DNA of 64,000 nucleotides from Apostichopus japonicus (GCF_037975245.1 NC_092582.1:20670577-20734576), one strand, 5' to 3'. Counted from the first letter of the stretch, positions 1-10,857 are shown. Numbers and translations are program-made. Notes: generated by a model not told the origin, from the sequence alone.

Positions 1-1270
1 ATTCAAAGCATACCAAAATGTCCACAGTAACGTCCACGTAATGTCTATCTATGAAACTAGTACAACAAAGAAAACTCTGTAGACCTAATACTGGTTATTG
101 AACAAACTCATGAGTGATTGTCCTCTGCAAAAATTGGGCGAGCGAAACTCTACACTTGTAACTAAAAATCTCAATGTCTACTATCTAAGTTCAGGACACA
201 AGAACATTGTTGCACAGTCATGATAGTCACACTTCACAATAGGCCTACGAACTACCGCCTTTCAACAAAATAAATTGGTAAGCATTGGAAGGTTTCCAGT
301 AGAGAATTGGAACCCATGCATGTTTATTATGTATAAATACAGGGTTTCCCAACACTATGTCCTGTACGTCACATTTTGTCCTGTACGTCACATTTTTAAA
401 TTTGATAATTAGATTTGCAGTGAATATTATTTCACTTTTTTGGGATGGATTTTGTTGAGCAATGTTCTTAATTAGAACTTTGTAGAATATCACACACACA
501 AAATTGTTCCTCCATATCAAAACTTGAAAAAAATGCTGAAAATTGTGATGTACAGGACATCGGTATTTGGACACTAGCTAATTAGCATATTTAATTGATG
601 AACCCCCCCCCAAAAAAAATATGTCAATTGTTTGAAAAGGCAAAACAATTAAAAAAAAAAATCTGAAAATCTGAAACTTCAATAATTCAGCTTTAACATG
701 ACACCACATTTAGGGTGCTTCAGTAAAATTTGAAACTTGGCTTCTAGGGATACAATAGCTTGACCTGCCCAGAAATGAATAAATAGAAATGGTACTTTCC
801 TAAGTTAGTTGCAAAACATGATTCAATCAAGTTGACTTGTAATGCATTATATTGTGGTATTTTAGGGGGATTGCTTTGTTAGGTTGTAACATTAGACAAA
901 TAGTGTGTGAATGAACCTGTGACCTGTTATTCAGTAGACTGTTTGTGCCTGGAACTGCTTATTCTGCTCTAGTGTAGGCACTTAGTCTGCACTTTGTGTA
1001 TTTTTGTTGTGCACCAAAGGGATTAGCCATACATTACATTTATGCTCTTCAAGAACCATTGTGTATGATCACAGCATCACTTCTTATACATTGACTATTT
1101 AACCTTTTTTTTTTATTTAACAGTTGAAAAGACTGAAAATTAACCAAAATTACATCATATATCACAATTAACCTACCCAGTTATAATGAGAGCAGGTGCA
1201 AATTAATGATCAATTTCTGTTCCTTTCCATTCATGTATATATCATCTTTTAATCTAATTTCTTTGTCTAG
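1..1270. other. no gene seen; probably GNL1 intron
   Basis: This AT-rich stretch carries no coding exon I can support on either strand. It directly precedes a GNL1 exon on the + strand, so it is most simply the 3' part of a GNL1 intron. A 19-bp unit containing CCTGTACGTCACATTTT occurs twice in tandem near 359-395. The minus-strand open frame at 245-574 has no recognisable family and looks like chance. Confidence 0.5.
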
Positions 1271-1430
1271 ATTCTCTCAGGCATGTATCCAATTGCTCAA
1301 GTAAGAGAGCCTTATACTCCGGTGGGTTTTCTTGCTCAAAGAATCCCTTTGGTCAAGATTTTAAAAATAACACATCCTGATGCTGATGAAACAAGTAGCC
1401 CTGAATGGTCTGCATACGACATCTGTGATG
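1271..1430 (+). CDS. GNL1: GNL1 (guanine nucleotide-binding protein-like 1), exon n-2
   Basis: Internal coding exon of GNL1, a circularly permuted HSR1/MMR1-type GTPase of the YlqF/YawG group. The exon starts in phase 0 after a pyrimidine-rich TTTGTCTAG acceptor and ends in phase 1 at a GTAAGT donor. Its translation reads ILSGMYPIAQVREPYTPVGF, then LAQRIP and a tail ending SAYDICD. This matches, from memory, the segment just after the G1/G3 part of vertebrate GNL1 (AGIYPIAQ...EPYTAVGYLASRIP...WDICEAWAEKRG). The first codon of the next exon completes an Ala, keeping the frame. The exons for the GTP-binding motifs are not in the window and must lie to the left. LSG1 is a related alternative, but the EPYT and DICDAWAEKRG words are specific to GNL1. 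Confidence 0.9.
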
Positions 1431-1780
1431 GTAAGTATTAGGAAATAGAAGATAGAGATAGTCAGTACATAGTGTGATATGGCTTACAATTTATTTCTGT
1501 CATAACTGGTTCTTTGGAGCTTACAATCTGTAGATACTTAGGCTTCAACTACCTTTTTAGGCTTGCCACCAATGAATTTAAGTTAAGTAAATGAACAATG
1601 TGAAACTGACTGGGCAATTCTGCACCAACCAGGGGCTGGATAGCTAGAAGAGTACATGGCTTGAAAACCCTGATATCTCTGGTTCCAATCCTGTTCTACT
1701 GGATCCAGCCAGAAATTATATTTTCTCTATGCTATTGTTCAATAAATCATTTTGATAGTTTGCTTTATGCTTTGACACAG

Positions 1781-1921
1781 CTTGGGCAGAGAAGCGAGGT
1801 TTCATGACAGCAAAGGCCTCCAGAAGGGATGTTTACCGAGCGGCAAATAATATTCTGAGATTGGCTGTCGATGGCAAACTATGTATGAACATTGCACCAG
1901 TTGGTTACTATGCCAACAAAG
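1781..1921 (+). CDS. GNL1: GNL1, exon n-1
   Basis: The exon lies between a TTTGACACAG acceptor and a GTAACT donor and is too short to appear as a long open frame. Joined to the previous exon through a split Ala codon, it reads AWAEKRGFMTAKASRRDVYR, then AANNILRLAVDGKL and ends APVGYYANK. This is the highly conserved AWAEKRG-YKTAKAARNDVYRAAN-LLRLAVDGRL region of GNL1. It ends in phase 1 and continues as Gly-Thr-Trp in the last exon. The helical block lies C-terminal to the GTPase domain. Confidence 0.9.
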
Positions 1922-2189
1922 GTAACTGAATATTACTTATATATTGCATGTTATCAATGTATTACTGTTCAGTGAACTGTTGGCAGCTATTTACGTTCTT
2001 AAGAACAGTTATTTGGAGTAAGTTTTCATTCCTTCAATGGTTAATCTACAAGCTGTTATAGTGTACGGAGAAAGGAAATTACACCTGTTAAACTTCCTTA
2101 CCTTGGCGAAGCTACTCATTCTAGATTCTGAAATAGCAAATATATGAAATTAATGGTACTAGATTGGTCACTGGGTTGTTACTTTGCAG

Positions 2190-2389
2190 GTACATGGGAA
2201 GAACACCCCGGCACTCAAGAGGTAATCATTATGCAGCAACAGTTGAGGGAAGTGAGCTGTGATGAAGAGTCAGATTTCACCTCCTCAGATGAGCATGCAG
2301 ATCAGGAGAGCAGTCACTCAGATGGAACAGAAAACGATGACAATGAAACTGTCACAAGCAACAAATTTGCTCTTTTACAAGAGTGTTAA
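2190..2389 (+). CDS. GNL1: GNL1, last coding exon and stop
   Basis: The acceptor ACTTTGCAG precedes GTACATGG. With the G carried over from the previous exon the reading is GTWEEHPGTQEVIIMQQ, followed by an acidic Ser/Asp/Glu-rich tail (DEESDFTSSDEHADQESSHS, then DGTENDDNE) and the end KFALLQEC, stop at 2387-2389. Vertebrate GNL1 has the same plan: GTWESHP-ET, a long acidic stretch, then NPYALLGEDEC. The shared final Cys and the ALL word support this as the true C terminus. An open frame starting at 2144 extends into the intron and is not the real start. No clear AATAAA follows closely, so the end of the 3' UTR is not placed. Confidence 0.9.
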
Positions 2390-3817
2390 TGTACTGGTTA
2401 CTGACCAATGCAGTAATTATTCATTTGAAATATGTATTGTATAGACGGTGCTAGCACTGATGGTCAGCGCGTTAGGAGGTATGACTGACAGCTGTATGTT
2501 ATTAGGTTCAGTCACATCTATGTGTACATGATTGATTACAGATGAGAATGTTCACAGTGTGGGAACTAACAGTCACTTTTATGCTATGGTTTGAAATGTC
2601 TGTTATTTATTGCAATACAACAGAAAATATCAGTTTTGAAGCAAACTACATAAATATCCTGCCCACAAACAAGAAAGTACATACCTCATGTAGCACCAAT
2701 CTTCAACTTCAATGTGCAAGAATTCTCCCTTAACATTTATATACAAGCTCAATCAGGAAAAATTTAAGCAAGAAGCATAATCCATTTAGGTATGTCATTT
2801 TAATATGATCTAGCTCTACATATTATTTCTCTTGCCATTGTTTTGATTATCATTGCAAATGTTGTAATGTTCCATTATTCATGTGGAAATGAATTAGGAT
2901 GCAATATGATGATGATGTTGTGATTACTCATTCTTTGTATTAGATTATTGCTATGTGTGGTGATCTGATGATCCTTGCAGATCATTAGCAGTGCTGCCCC
3001 CATTCCATATTCAGATATTAAAATATTTTGAAAGATACCTTGGGATGGGGTGCTGTTAAAGCGTTGAATACAGCTTTATTATAACTTCACAGCAATTTGA
3101 GTTTGATCAATTTGTTTAAAAAGAAAGTTTAGCAAGAACGTCCAGTGACAAGAAGCTGTTTGCATAACATGTCCAAGCATTTAGTATGGCGCGATGTAGT
3201 AATGGTATCAGCGAATCATTAACAAATGTGTAATTACACAACAATTCAGCACAAAGTGTGTCAATATCTTGGCTTATCTAAGTTTATCAATATTGTTTAC
3301 ACAGAAACAGGGATCTGACACAGTTTAATACGTTGTGTCAACTTTAGCTTCTCATACTTTAGACAAGAGGCTTAATACATGCTTTTAATTCTGTCCTGTC
3401 ATATTACTTAAGAAGTGTCTACGTGGTATCGATTGCAACCAGATAAGGACAGATAGCTGAAATTTCTTCGTTAGGCCTAATTATACTGTACTTCAATAGC
3501 CTATACTTCCTAAAGTCATAAATATGGCAGCTGTATTTATACTGGTGAATAATAAATTATATGCAACGAAACTGTGAAGGGAATATCATTAGGTCTATAA
3601 GAAGTTGGTTGCCATGCTGACTCAACAGCAGAACGTTGAGTTTGAATATTATGTACAGTAAAACCAAACACTGAGATCCTGGATTCTCTCTGTCTCCGTT
3701 CCATCCTTCTCGAAGACCGTGCATGTGTTCTCAGGGTGGCTAGTATAACCCATGGGCTAAGGCAATGTAAATTCAATGGTCTATTTTAATGCAACCGTAT
3801 TAGTGAAGTCCCTTTTA
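2390..3817. other. GNL1 3' UTR and intergenic stretch
   Basis: This follows the GNL1 stop and runs to the end of the convergent fucosyltransferase gene. The first part is presumably GNL1 3' UTR. Short open frames at 2542-2733 (+) and 3537-3776 (-) match nothing I recognise. I see no RNA gene and no mobile element with clear ends. Confidence 0.4.
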
Positions 3818-4966
3818 TTATTTCGCAATGAATAAATGGCTAATAACATCCTCGCATGATCGACAACCTCCGAACCAGGATTCTCCATATGGATCAAAAG
3901 AGAACATGTTCCATTTTGGAGAGGTATCCTTAAGCTTGCTGCTTACTTTACATAAAGCATCACAGTGATTTATTAGTTCGTTGGGAAGAACAGCGGTTTC
4001 AGCCCAGCCTTGATTTCTCCATTTGTGATATTGTTTATAACGTGAGTTATTACGGTCAAGGTAAAGGAGATAATCCGCCAGCTCTTCCAATGACTTAAAG
4101 TCCTCAACAAAAATAAACGAATTTGGCGGAGCTATGTGCTCATATTCCTCTCGTTTTGCACCAAAGACAATCGGTACTTGATTGTAGTGAACTAATGCTT
4201 TCCAAAATTTTTCTGTGATATAGTAAGGACAACAACTATTTTCTAAGACTAGGGCAAACTTGTAAGTTTTAAGCTTATCAAAACACTCCTGTGATAATTT
4301 TGGACATTTTAAGTCGCCACACTTACCAAACATATCGATGCCTATGTATTTCTTTAACTTCAAGACAAAGTCCCTCCTGTGCCATTTAAATGCAGGAAGG
4401 GGACAGTTACTGCTAGTCCAAGATACAAACTTGGTTTTGTTTTCCGACCAATCAACTTCTCCCTCTGAATACAACGGCTGCTTAGCCGGGACATACCGGC
4501 CGTAAGGAGAGGGAAACGATGCGTCTGGGCTGTACGTATATGACCATTGGAAACTATTAAACCTGTACTTCTCAGGCGGAGTAAGCAAAGAGCTTGTTAC
4601 AGGCGACTCACGAGTCGCGAACAGCCATTTTTGACCAGGAGGTCGATGTTCTTGGTATTTATCCCACTGTATTGGCGATATTCCACCAGATGCAGCAAAA
4701 ATGACCAGATCTGCATCTTGAATATCCCTTGCATCTCTCGGTAAATCGGATGAATTCACCAATAATCCAAGTCCTCCTTCACAAGAGCATTGATAAGGGC
4801 GGGTTTGATTCCAATGTGGTCGATAACCGATGAAAACCACACGCTTAGTTGTTATTAGTCCAAGCAGATTTAGTTTAATCGGCTTAAGAGTGTTACTGGC
4901 AAACAAAATAGTCATTAAGGCGATCGTTGTAATGGCTATCACAGAGTGAGTTCGTACCATTTTCAT
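3818..4966 (-). CDS. alpha-1,3-fucosyltransferase, GT10 family
   Basis: A single-exon gene of 382 aa, complete from ATG to stop and of normal length for the family. It should transfer L-fucose from GDP-fucose in alpha-1,3 (or 1,3/1,4) linkage to N-acetylglucosamine on glycoproteins or glycolipids in the Golgi. The plan is type II: a short cytosolic N terminus, a membrane anchor at about residues 8-27, a short stem, then the catalytic domain. Visible family motifs are ATRESP (117-122), FNSFQWSY plus PYGRYVP (136-160), RRDFV...IDMFGKCGD (197-218), and the GDP-fucose-binding signature KFALVLENS..PYYITEKFWKAL...QVPIVFGA (236-270). It is followed by PPNSFIFVEDF (280-290) and YHKWR (313-317). Potential N-glycosylation sites are NQT (53), NSS (71), NKT (176) and NNS (306). 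Cys pairs near both ends of the catalytic domain fit family disulfides. Intronless FUTs, often in expanded families, are usual in invertebrates. The exact acceptor cannot be read from the sequence. It converges on GNL1. Confidence 0.95.
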   Translation of the reverse strand: MKMVRTHSVIAITTIALMTILFASNTLKPIKLNLLGLITTKRVVFIGYRPHWNQTRPYQCSCEGGLGLLVNSSDLPRDARDIQDADLVIFAASGGISPIQWDKYQEHRPPGQKWLFATRESPVTSSLLTPPEKYRFNSFQWSYTYSPDASFPSPYGRYVPAKQPLYSEGEVDWSENKTKFVSWTSSNCPLPAFKWHRRDFVLKLKKYIGIDMFGKCGDLKCPKLSQECFDKLKTYKFALVLENSCCPYYITEKFWKALVHYNQVPIVFGAKREEYEHIAPPNSFIFVEDFKSLEELADYLLYLDRNNSRYKQYHKWRNQGWAETAVLPNELINHCDALCKVSSKLKDTSPKWNMFSFDPYGESWFGGCRSCEDVISHLFIAK

Positions 4967-5811
4967 ACTAGGGAAACGAAGCAGCGTTTACGCTATGAAA
5001 GAGTTTAGTAAAAGAATACATAAGGAAATGGCCAAACTTGTTTCGACATCACGGAACCTCCAATACAGATCACAACTGTTAATTTGTGTTCTCTCCCTGC
5101 CTATAGTAAGCACGTCTGTTCAGATGTTTCGTTAAATGGATTCATGTGTATATCTTGTCTACTCGCTCTCATATCGGGATTCCTTTGCGTCCATCTACAT
5201 GATTCTGCTGATCTCAAACGTATTGCTTTATGCCAACTCATCAGATCAATACAACAAACTTGTTCAAACTGACATAAAGCCAAGTATTGTTAATTCAATA
5301 TAGAAGGAGGTCATCCACGGTTACCTTCAAGTTTAATTTCTGACGCCGGTACCATAACCTTCCGAAACGAGCTTAACCATGGTCGCCGTATTTACAGTAC
5401 ACGCGTATAAACTGCTCTGTTCATGGTTTCACTGTCCCGCGTCCTTCAACTAATAATTTCAATTGTTCTTTATGGTGAATAATCTGATGATTTTGGTGAA
5501 CAACGGTCCTCAGTCAAAGGCAACAGTGTATTCAGTTACACATGGCCCTATACCTCACATATGTATATATAGATATATAGAAAAAGAGAGAGAGGTGGAG
5601 AGTCGTCCAGTAATTCGGTTTTGTAATACTTTAGCAGACATATCGTGCTACAACGTTGTTACATACGTTACAAGCGGTGGTATCAGGTCAATTGACGTAC
5701 CACTATTACTTCCGAACTGCTCTTATACTGATGGTTGTAATTCGCGCAGACTGTTTACATCCAAAACATCCACCACTTAAGTCAATGCGCGTTCATGAAG
5801 TTAGTACGGTA
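4967..5811. other. upstream region of the fucosyltransferase; no gene seen
   Basis: This would hold the promoter and 5' UTR of the minus-strand fucosyltransferase. Open frames at 5084-5283 (both strands) and 5463-5780 (+) have no recognisable motifs and look like chance. No confident TATA box is called. Confidence 0.4.
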
Positions 5812-5819
5812 ACTATAGA

Positions 5820-6309
5820 CAGGGCGTAGCGAGCGGGGGGGGGTGTGGGGGGTGTCACACCCCCCAATAATTTGGTCGCTGTCGGCAAATTTTGGGTCTG
5901 TCGGCAAAAAGAGAAAAGGTGAAGAGAGCGGAAGGGGAAGAAAGAAGGAAAGCTGAATAGAAAAAGGAGAACGGGAGCTTCTTCCGTGCCAAATTTGACT
6001 TAAAATATGCACCAGATTGCATCTAAGGACGTTCAAACTATTTTTTCCAAAAGGGAGGGGTAGACCCCCCACCCTTAGACCCCTCCCCCATTTCAGTCAC
6101 CACTTCCAGATCCGTGGGCAAATCAAATTTGACTTAAAATATGCACCAGATTGCATCTAAGGACGTTTCAAAACTAAAAATTTTCCAAAGGGGAGAGGGA
6201 CACCCCCTCCCCTTAGACCCCTCCCCCATTTCAGTCACCACTTCCAGAATCGTCGGCAAATCAAATTCTCCACACCCCCCCCAACAAAAAAACCCTCGCT
6301 ACGCCCCTG
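5820..6309. mobile_element. hAT-type MITE (490 bp) with exact 8-bp target duplication
   Basis: A non-autonomous DNA transposon. The left end is CAGGGCGTAGCGAG and the right end is CTCGCTACGCCCCTG, an inverted repeat differing by one G. The flanks ACTATAGA (5812-5819) and ACTATAGA (6310-6317) are identical 8-bp duplications, the hallmark of hAT transposition. Inside, a unit of about 134 bp is present twice in tandem (the word ATGCACCAGATTGCATCTAA near 6007 and 6141), each with a purine/pyrimidine hairpin of the GGGGAGG...CCTCCCC type. It has no coding capacity. Confidence 0.92.
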
Positions 6310-6317
6310 ACTATAGA

Positions 6318-7247
6318 ATAACAATCCAGAAGAATAACATGTAAATAGAGATACTGGGAGCTGGGATATTGACTCGTATTAAGCCTTATCTTTATATATA
6401 TACTTCGTATAGAGTTTGTGACGGTTAATGCTTCAGTACCAATATTGGTCGGAACAAATTGCAAGCAATAACTTCCATATGAACTGCAATCAAGCAGCAA
6501 CATATAGTCTACCACGACTTCCGAAGTCCTTTCCGCTGATCATTTCTTCCTGCAATATTTTACTACGTGTAGTGGCAGCCAGGACCGTGCAGACCTGCAT
6601 GCTAATAAGTCAAGGCCAGATGAGATATGTAGGCCATATTTCAAACTGCTCATTAAGTATTGTTGTAATCAGTCTGTCAGTGCACAATACATATGATTTA
6701 TGTATACATGTACTATAGAGTGTACCTGATGTACTTTCAATTAACAGAACAGAATGCATTCGTAATTTCAGATCACAAATGGTCATCCCTTCTTCACATT
6801 CAGAAATCCTTTCTTTATTTTATTTTATTTGGGGGGGGGGGGGTTGGGGGGGGTTAATTCATCAATTACACCAGAAAAATCAAGCATCTTTGCCTTGTCA
6901 TTGTTGATGTTCAAAGTACTTGCTAATCCATTGAAACGTTCTTGCACTATTGTGGAACGAAAGTAGGCCTACGACTTAACTCGCATTCGGACACTGGAGA
7001 TCCTCTGGTTAGAGGCCGCTGTTGCTGGCAATGACAGAAATACGTAACGCGAGGAGGACATTTTTGGGAAAACATTGCCCAATGAATCTCAAATTCAATA
7101 TTTGACCATAAATGTTCTTTGGTAATGAATCTTCGAAATTCACATGAAAAATTCTTTAAAGAAGAAGCTCTCTGAATGTCACTTAAAATATGACTTGAGT
7201 ACCGCAGCTTAAACTGATTAGTCTTTACCTATTTTTAGAATAGGCCC
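6318..7247. other. no gene seen; poly-G tract
   Basis: No coding exon or RNA gene is supported. A G-rich tract (6831-6854) interrupted by TT stands out. The + open frame at 6428-6718 carries no family signature. Confidence 0.4.
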
Positions 7248-7296
7248 CAGGGGCGTCAAACCCAATTCAAATATTGGGAGGGTGGGGCATTTGAAG
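7248..7296 (+). mobile_element. one end of a hAT-type MITE (truncated)
   Basis: The left terminus CAGGGGCGTCAAACCCA resembles the end at 19013 (CAGGGGCGTCAATCCG), followed by the usual G-rich run. No matching right end is found before the tRNA-like sequence at about 7300, so this is a fragment. Confidence 0.45.
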
Positions 7297-7298
7297 CA

Positions 7299-7400
7299 AT
7301 GAGGCTTAGCAATCGGGAGGTTCCGGGTTCGATACCCGGCCTGGTCGCGATTTTTTCCCCAAACATCTTTGCAATTGTGTGTAAATTGTCGGTAATGATT
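7299..7400 (+). mobile_element. tRNA-derived SINE fragment
   Basis: Positions 7318-7341 form a T-arm: a CCGGG/CCCGG stem around a 7-nt TTCGATA loop, containing a B box of the form GGTTCGATACC. No good A box or acceptor stem precedes it. It is therefore a 5'-truncated SINE or tRNA pseudogene, not a working tRNA gene. Confidence 0.55.
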
Positions 7401-7909
7401 GGTCGGAAAGTAACGCCATCATCATACAAACCTTCACTTCGAGGTTACCAAAATGTCTGCATCCATTCGTTGCAACGAAGATATACCCGTTCAAAATTAC
7501 CCGAAGCTTTTCGTTCATATTTGTTGATATGTTTGAAATTGGTTGAGACATATTTAGCACACTAGAATTGTATGATCTACTTTGATCGAAGTTTTCTGTG
7601 AAGGCATTAATCGATAACATCGCACAGTGAAAGTTTCGTACATGGTAAATCACACATGCGCTGTAGGCCTATATGTATTATAACTGTGTACACAGTGCAG
7701 TGACGGAAATATTTCACACTGCAAACTATACTGTTTTGCGTATATTCATTCAAGACTCGTGAAGTTGTTCTTAGTGTAGGCCCACCCGTTCCACGTAACG
7801 AATACCGATTTCAATACAACGGCTCACGAATCTTAGACAACGTAAACGCGAACCCAATGTAGAGTATGTATCATAAGTAAGGTCAACATGAGATCCAAGC
7901 ATTAAAAGT
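7401..7909. other. no gene seen
   Basis: There are no exons, RNA genes or element ends that I can support. Confidence 0.35.
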
Positions 7910-8035
7910 AAAGTTATGGCGTTTGAAGGGAAACCCCGTAACAGTTAAACAACTTCCAACCTCCACCGAGATTTGAACCCGGGCCTCCCGCTTTATATGC
8001 GGACACCCTAACCACTAGGCTATGGACGCTGATTG
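7910..8035 (-). mobile_element. tRNA-derived SINE
   Basis: Read on the minus strand from about 8035, the head contains an A box (TAGCCTAGTGGTTAGGGTG) and, about 35 nt later, a B box (GGTTCAAATCTC) inside a CCGGG-type T-arm. It is followed by a short unrelated body ending near ACTTTACTTTTAATG. A tRNA-like head plus a non-tRNA body is the SINE plan. The anticodon arm and acceptor stem do not close properly, so it is not a tRNA gene. Confidence 0.7.
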
Positions 8036-8147
8036 TATGTCCAGAGGTTCGAAACCGGTAAGGAAGGTCGTATTTCCACTGTAGGCGTTTGTCACCTGTA
8101 TCCAGTGGCGTAGCTAGGGGGTCAAGGAAGGGCACATGCCCCGGGCG

Positions 8148-9080
8148 CATGGGCGTCAATCCAGAAGGACGGGGGTGGGACACGCCCCACATTCGATGGG
8201 TGGGGAACAAACTATCAAATGTCCCCCACACATTTGGAAAAAGAGTAGTGTCGTGGCTCTTTTTGGTTAGGGCTTATACATCTCAGGATTCATATCATCG
8301 AATATCACTCAATGTTGCTGAATGGAGAATTCCACCCAGAACTCGTGAGTTGGTACCCTGAGCTCTCCGACAATCTTAAGCTAAGTCTGCCTTTCATTCG
8401 AGGCCAGTTCCAGTCGTGGTCGGTTGAAGGGTATAGACAAATATTCAAGTTGATGGATCCAGCAGTACGGGCTATGTTTGGTGAAGTCGAAGCTCTCTTT
8501 AGCCGAGATATCTTTTAGTGCTTTGAGGCGCGTTTGAAGACATGGCTACGGAGCACCATGACTCAACAGAGGCTGAACCAAGGGCGTAGGAACCGGGGGG
8601 CTGGGGGGCGCCAGCCCCCCAGTGAAAAATATGGGGGGCGGAAGTATCGTTCCGCCCCCCCCCCCCGCTCCGCAAGTCAGAAAACCCCTTTTTCATTTCC
8701 AAATGAGAAAAAAATCTCATTTGAAGCACCAAATTGCATCTAAGGCCAGGTGAAAAATGCAAAATTCTTTACAAAATGGAGTGGGTGTTGAAGTGTGCTA
8801 TATTGCACCAAATTGCATCTGAGGCCACCTGGAAATGCAAAAAAATTCCAAAGGGGAGGGGGACACCCCCTCCCCTTAGACCCCTCCCCCAGGCCGGCCA
8901 TCACTCTTCAGCCCCCCCACTCAAAAGTGCCTTCCTACGCCACTGGGCTGAACCATGTGATGGTGTGACATATTCATCGCGAACGTCTAGCCCAGTTGAA
9001 AACCTGAGGAGTTAGCAGAGAAGTTCGTTGGTCCCTCGGATGACAAACGCCGCATCTTCGTGCGATTCCAGTAGAAAACT
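8148..9080 (+). pseudogene. hAT transposase relic (C-terminal dimerisation region), split by a MITE
   Basis: The left end CATGGGCGTCAATCCAG resembles a hAT terminus. About 130 bp later comes coding-like sequence: MLLNGEFHPELVSWYPELSD, then SLPFIRGQFQ (8312-8518), similar to the C-terminal part of ZMYM1-like and other hAT transposases. It should continue into the dimerisation motif (LLTS.AS..EAERSFSALRRLKT), but a deletion of about 44 bp at 8505 removes the LLLTSSASS part. FSALRR-LKTWLRSTMTQQRL is readable across 8510-8578 with a frame change. A 367-bp MITE then sits inside, and the relic resumes at 8954 (NHVMVCHIH-like). Most of the transposase is missing, with the left terminus joined directly to C-terminal coding. 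A second copy lies at 22446-22937 on the other strand. Confidence 0.75.
8579..8945. mobile_element. hAT-type MITE (367 bp) nested in the hAT relic
   Basis: The ends are CAAGGGCGTAGGAA and TTCCTACGCCACTG, 12 of 14 bases matching as an inverted repeat. They are flanked by identical 8-bp duplications GGCTGAAC (8571-8578 and 8946-8953). It has the same architecture as the element at 5820-6309: two copies of a CACCAAATTGCATCT.AGGCC unit and a G-run/C-run hairpin, so the two belong to one family. It interrupts the transposase relic, so it inserted later. Confidence 0.92.
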
Positions 9081-9309
9081 AGTGCGCTTTGTCATTATCA
9101 TAAGTTTCATAGCTAGAGCCAATTGGCTCTAAAGCTTTAAAGCTTGTACATTATTGTTGTTTAGTTGAAGATTGTGTTTCAAACACGGTGCCCGTTCCCT
9201 AATATTGGGGAAATGAAATAGGGAGCATATTCCGTGGCAGCGCATCCCATGTTACCTTGTTGTTGAGTGATACCGGAGTTTACTCCACAGTGAGAACACT
9301 GGGTACACG

Positions 9310-9716
9310 CAGGGACGTCGCTAGAGGGGGGGGGGTGGTTGTCTCACCCCAAACTTGATAAAACTGACGATAGTTGGAAAATCTGAGTGCGACAGTCGGA
9401 ATTTCCGACTGTCGCACTTTAGTTTATCTAGGCCTATTCATATATTCCTGTGATTGTGCATGACCTAAAAATTGTAAATTTTCGGTCAAAATTGACCTTT
9501 AATCTGTCATATTTACCACGTTTTCCTTGCCACTTTGAGAAATTGTATCTCTCGCGATTCTTATACTCCATCGTACAATACCTCGTATGATTTTGAATAC
9601 TTCAATTAAAAAATGCCTAATAGAACTACCGTCATAGGCGTAGGGGCCTAATTTGATTTGGTGGGAGGGGGGGGGGGGTTGTATAACGACTTGCCCGACA
9701 AATATAACTAAAATTA
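9310..9716 (+). repeat. dispersed repeat with conserved 33-bp palindrome, copy 1
   Basis: It begins CAGGGACGTCGCTAGAGG plus a G run and ends after CATAGGCGTAGGGGCC, a G run and TTGTATAACGACTTGCC. The same sequence in reverse occupies 22046-22439. Positions 9386-9418 form a palindrome (AGTGCGACAGTCGGAA, one central T, then the reverse complement). It has no coding capacity. It is most likely a non-autonomous DNA element, but I cannot fix a target duplication. Confidence 0.65.
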
Positions 9717-9718
9717 AA

Positions 9719-9720
<2 letters not shown>

Positions 9721-9758
<38 letters not shown>

Positions 9759-9785
9759 CATACGTATATATAACATATATATAAC
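9721..9785. repeat. (TA)n microsatellite and derivatives
   Basis: A pure TA run of about 36 bp is followed by TATATAACATA variants. Confidence 0.9.
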
Positions 9786-10660
9786 ATACTTATATAGCAT
9801 ACATTTTTCTATAAAGACTCGTCCCTATCGCTAAATTCCTCTCATCCAAATCTTGTCTCATTGTCTTAGTGACACAGAATGGCAGTTCGGCTGATCGTTT
9901 ATGTACACAGTAGTACACCCTGCAGCCCTGTATATTAAAACAGGTCAAACAGGCATAAACGTGATGTGACCTATCATTAGCTTCCTCCAAACTTAAAACA
10001 ATTAAGATAATATATAGGCTTATTCTAAGATTCACATTAATTTAGCTCTATAACTGCACCTTACACTCAATATGGGTTACGCAAAACTAATATTCTAATT
10101 CATCCATAACCAATGGAATTGTTGAACTATTTATGGGAAACTGAAATGACCAGCCATTCCTAGAGAAACTGTATACTCTACGTTATGCTCTAACCAGTAG
10201 GTTAATTGCTTGTTGTGAAATGTTTTGTTATTATGGTATATTGTATTTTACTGTATATGTATACTGTGTATGTGTATACCTGATATTACTGACTGACTCG
10301 TCCAGCCATTCATCACCGTGGTTCTCTGTATAATACCTAATCATATTAGATCTTCCATTAAGATAATCTGGGAGACAGCGTCATGCAGGTATGTAAGTGA
10401 CTCGGCAATACTTTCACAGAGCAGTCGAACCATCAACAGGATGTTACATCAAGATTTAAGCTTCAGCTCCTCAAATGAAGTTTGACTTATGAAAGGAAAT
10501 GCTTCCCTAAACACGGAAGTTCGAATCAACTTTAGGAGAAATTAAAACTTCTGGTGGGGTTGAGAAATGACTTACGAAAGCTAAACTTAAAGAGATATGT
10601 TCTGTAGACACATGCGAAAAAGAAGAAAAGTATTACTGAATCAATGAAATACCAATCTCA
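9786..10660. other. no gene seen
   Basis: The minus-strand frame at 9790-10035 starts with a hydrophobic stretch but has no family match and no neighbouring exon. Nothing else is supported. Confidence 0.35.
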
Positions 10661-10664
10661 TTGT

Positions 10665-10773
10665 AATTATATTTTATTAATATTAATATTTATTATATTA
10701 ATATTTAATATATTAATATTTATTATATTATAATTTATTATAATATATTATATTAATATTTATTATATTAATA

Positions 10774-10812
<39 letters not shown>
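10665..10812. repeat. AT-only minisatellite and (AT)n run
   Basis: Degenerate tandem copies of TATTAATATTTATTATAT run to about 10775 and then pass into an (AT)n tract of about 38 bp. The block lies immediately upstream of a SINE. Confidence 0.85.
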
Positions 10813-10817
<5 letters not shown>

Positions 10818-10857
10818 CAAAATATTTATATTATTATTAAACATAAAGGAAGGAGTG

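Noticed and set aside
7318-7341. Functional tRNA gene
   Set aside because: Only a T-arm and B box are present, with no acceptor stem or A box. It is better explained as a SINE fragment; the same applies to the tRNA-like heads at 7.9-8.0, 10.9, 17.8 and 25.5 kb.
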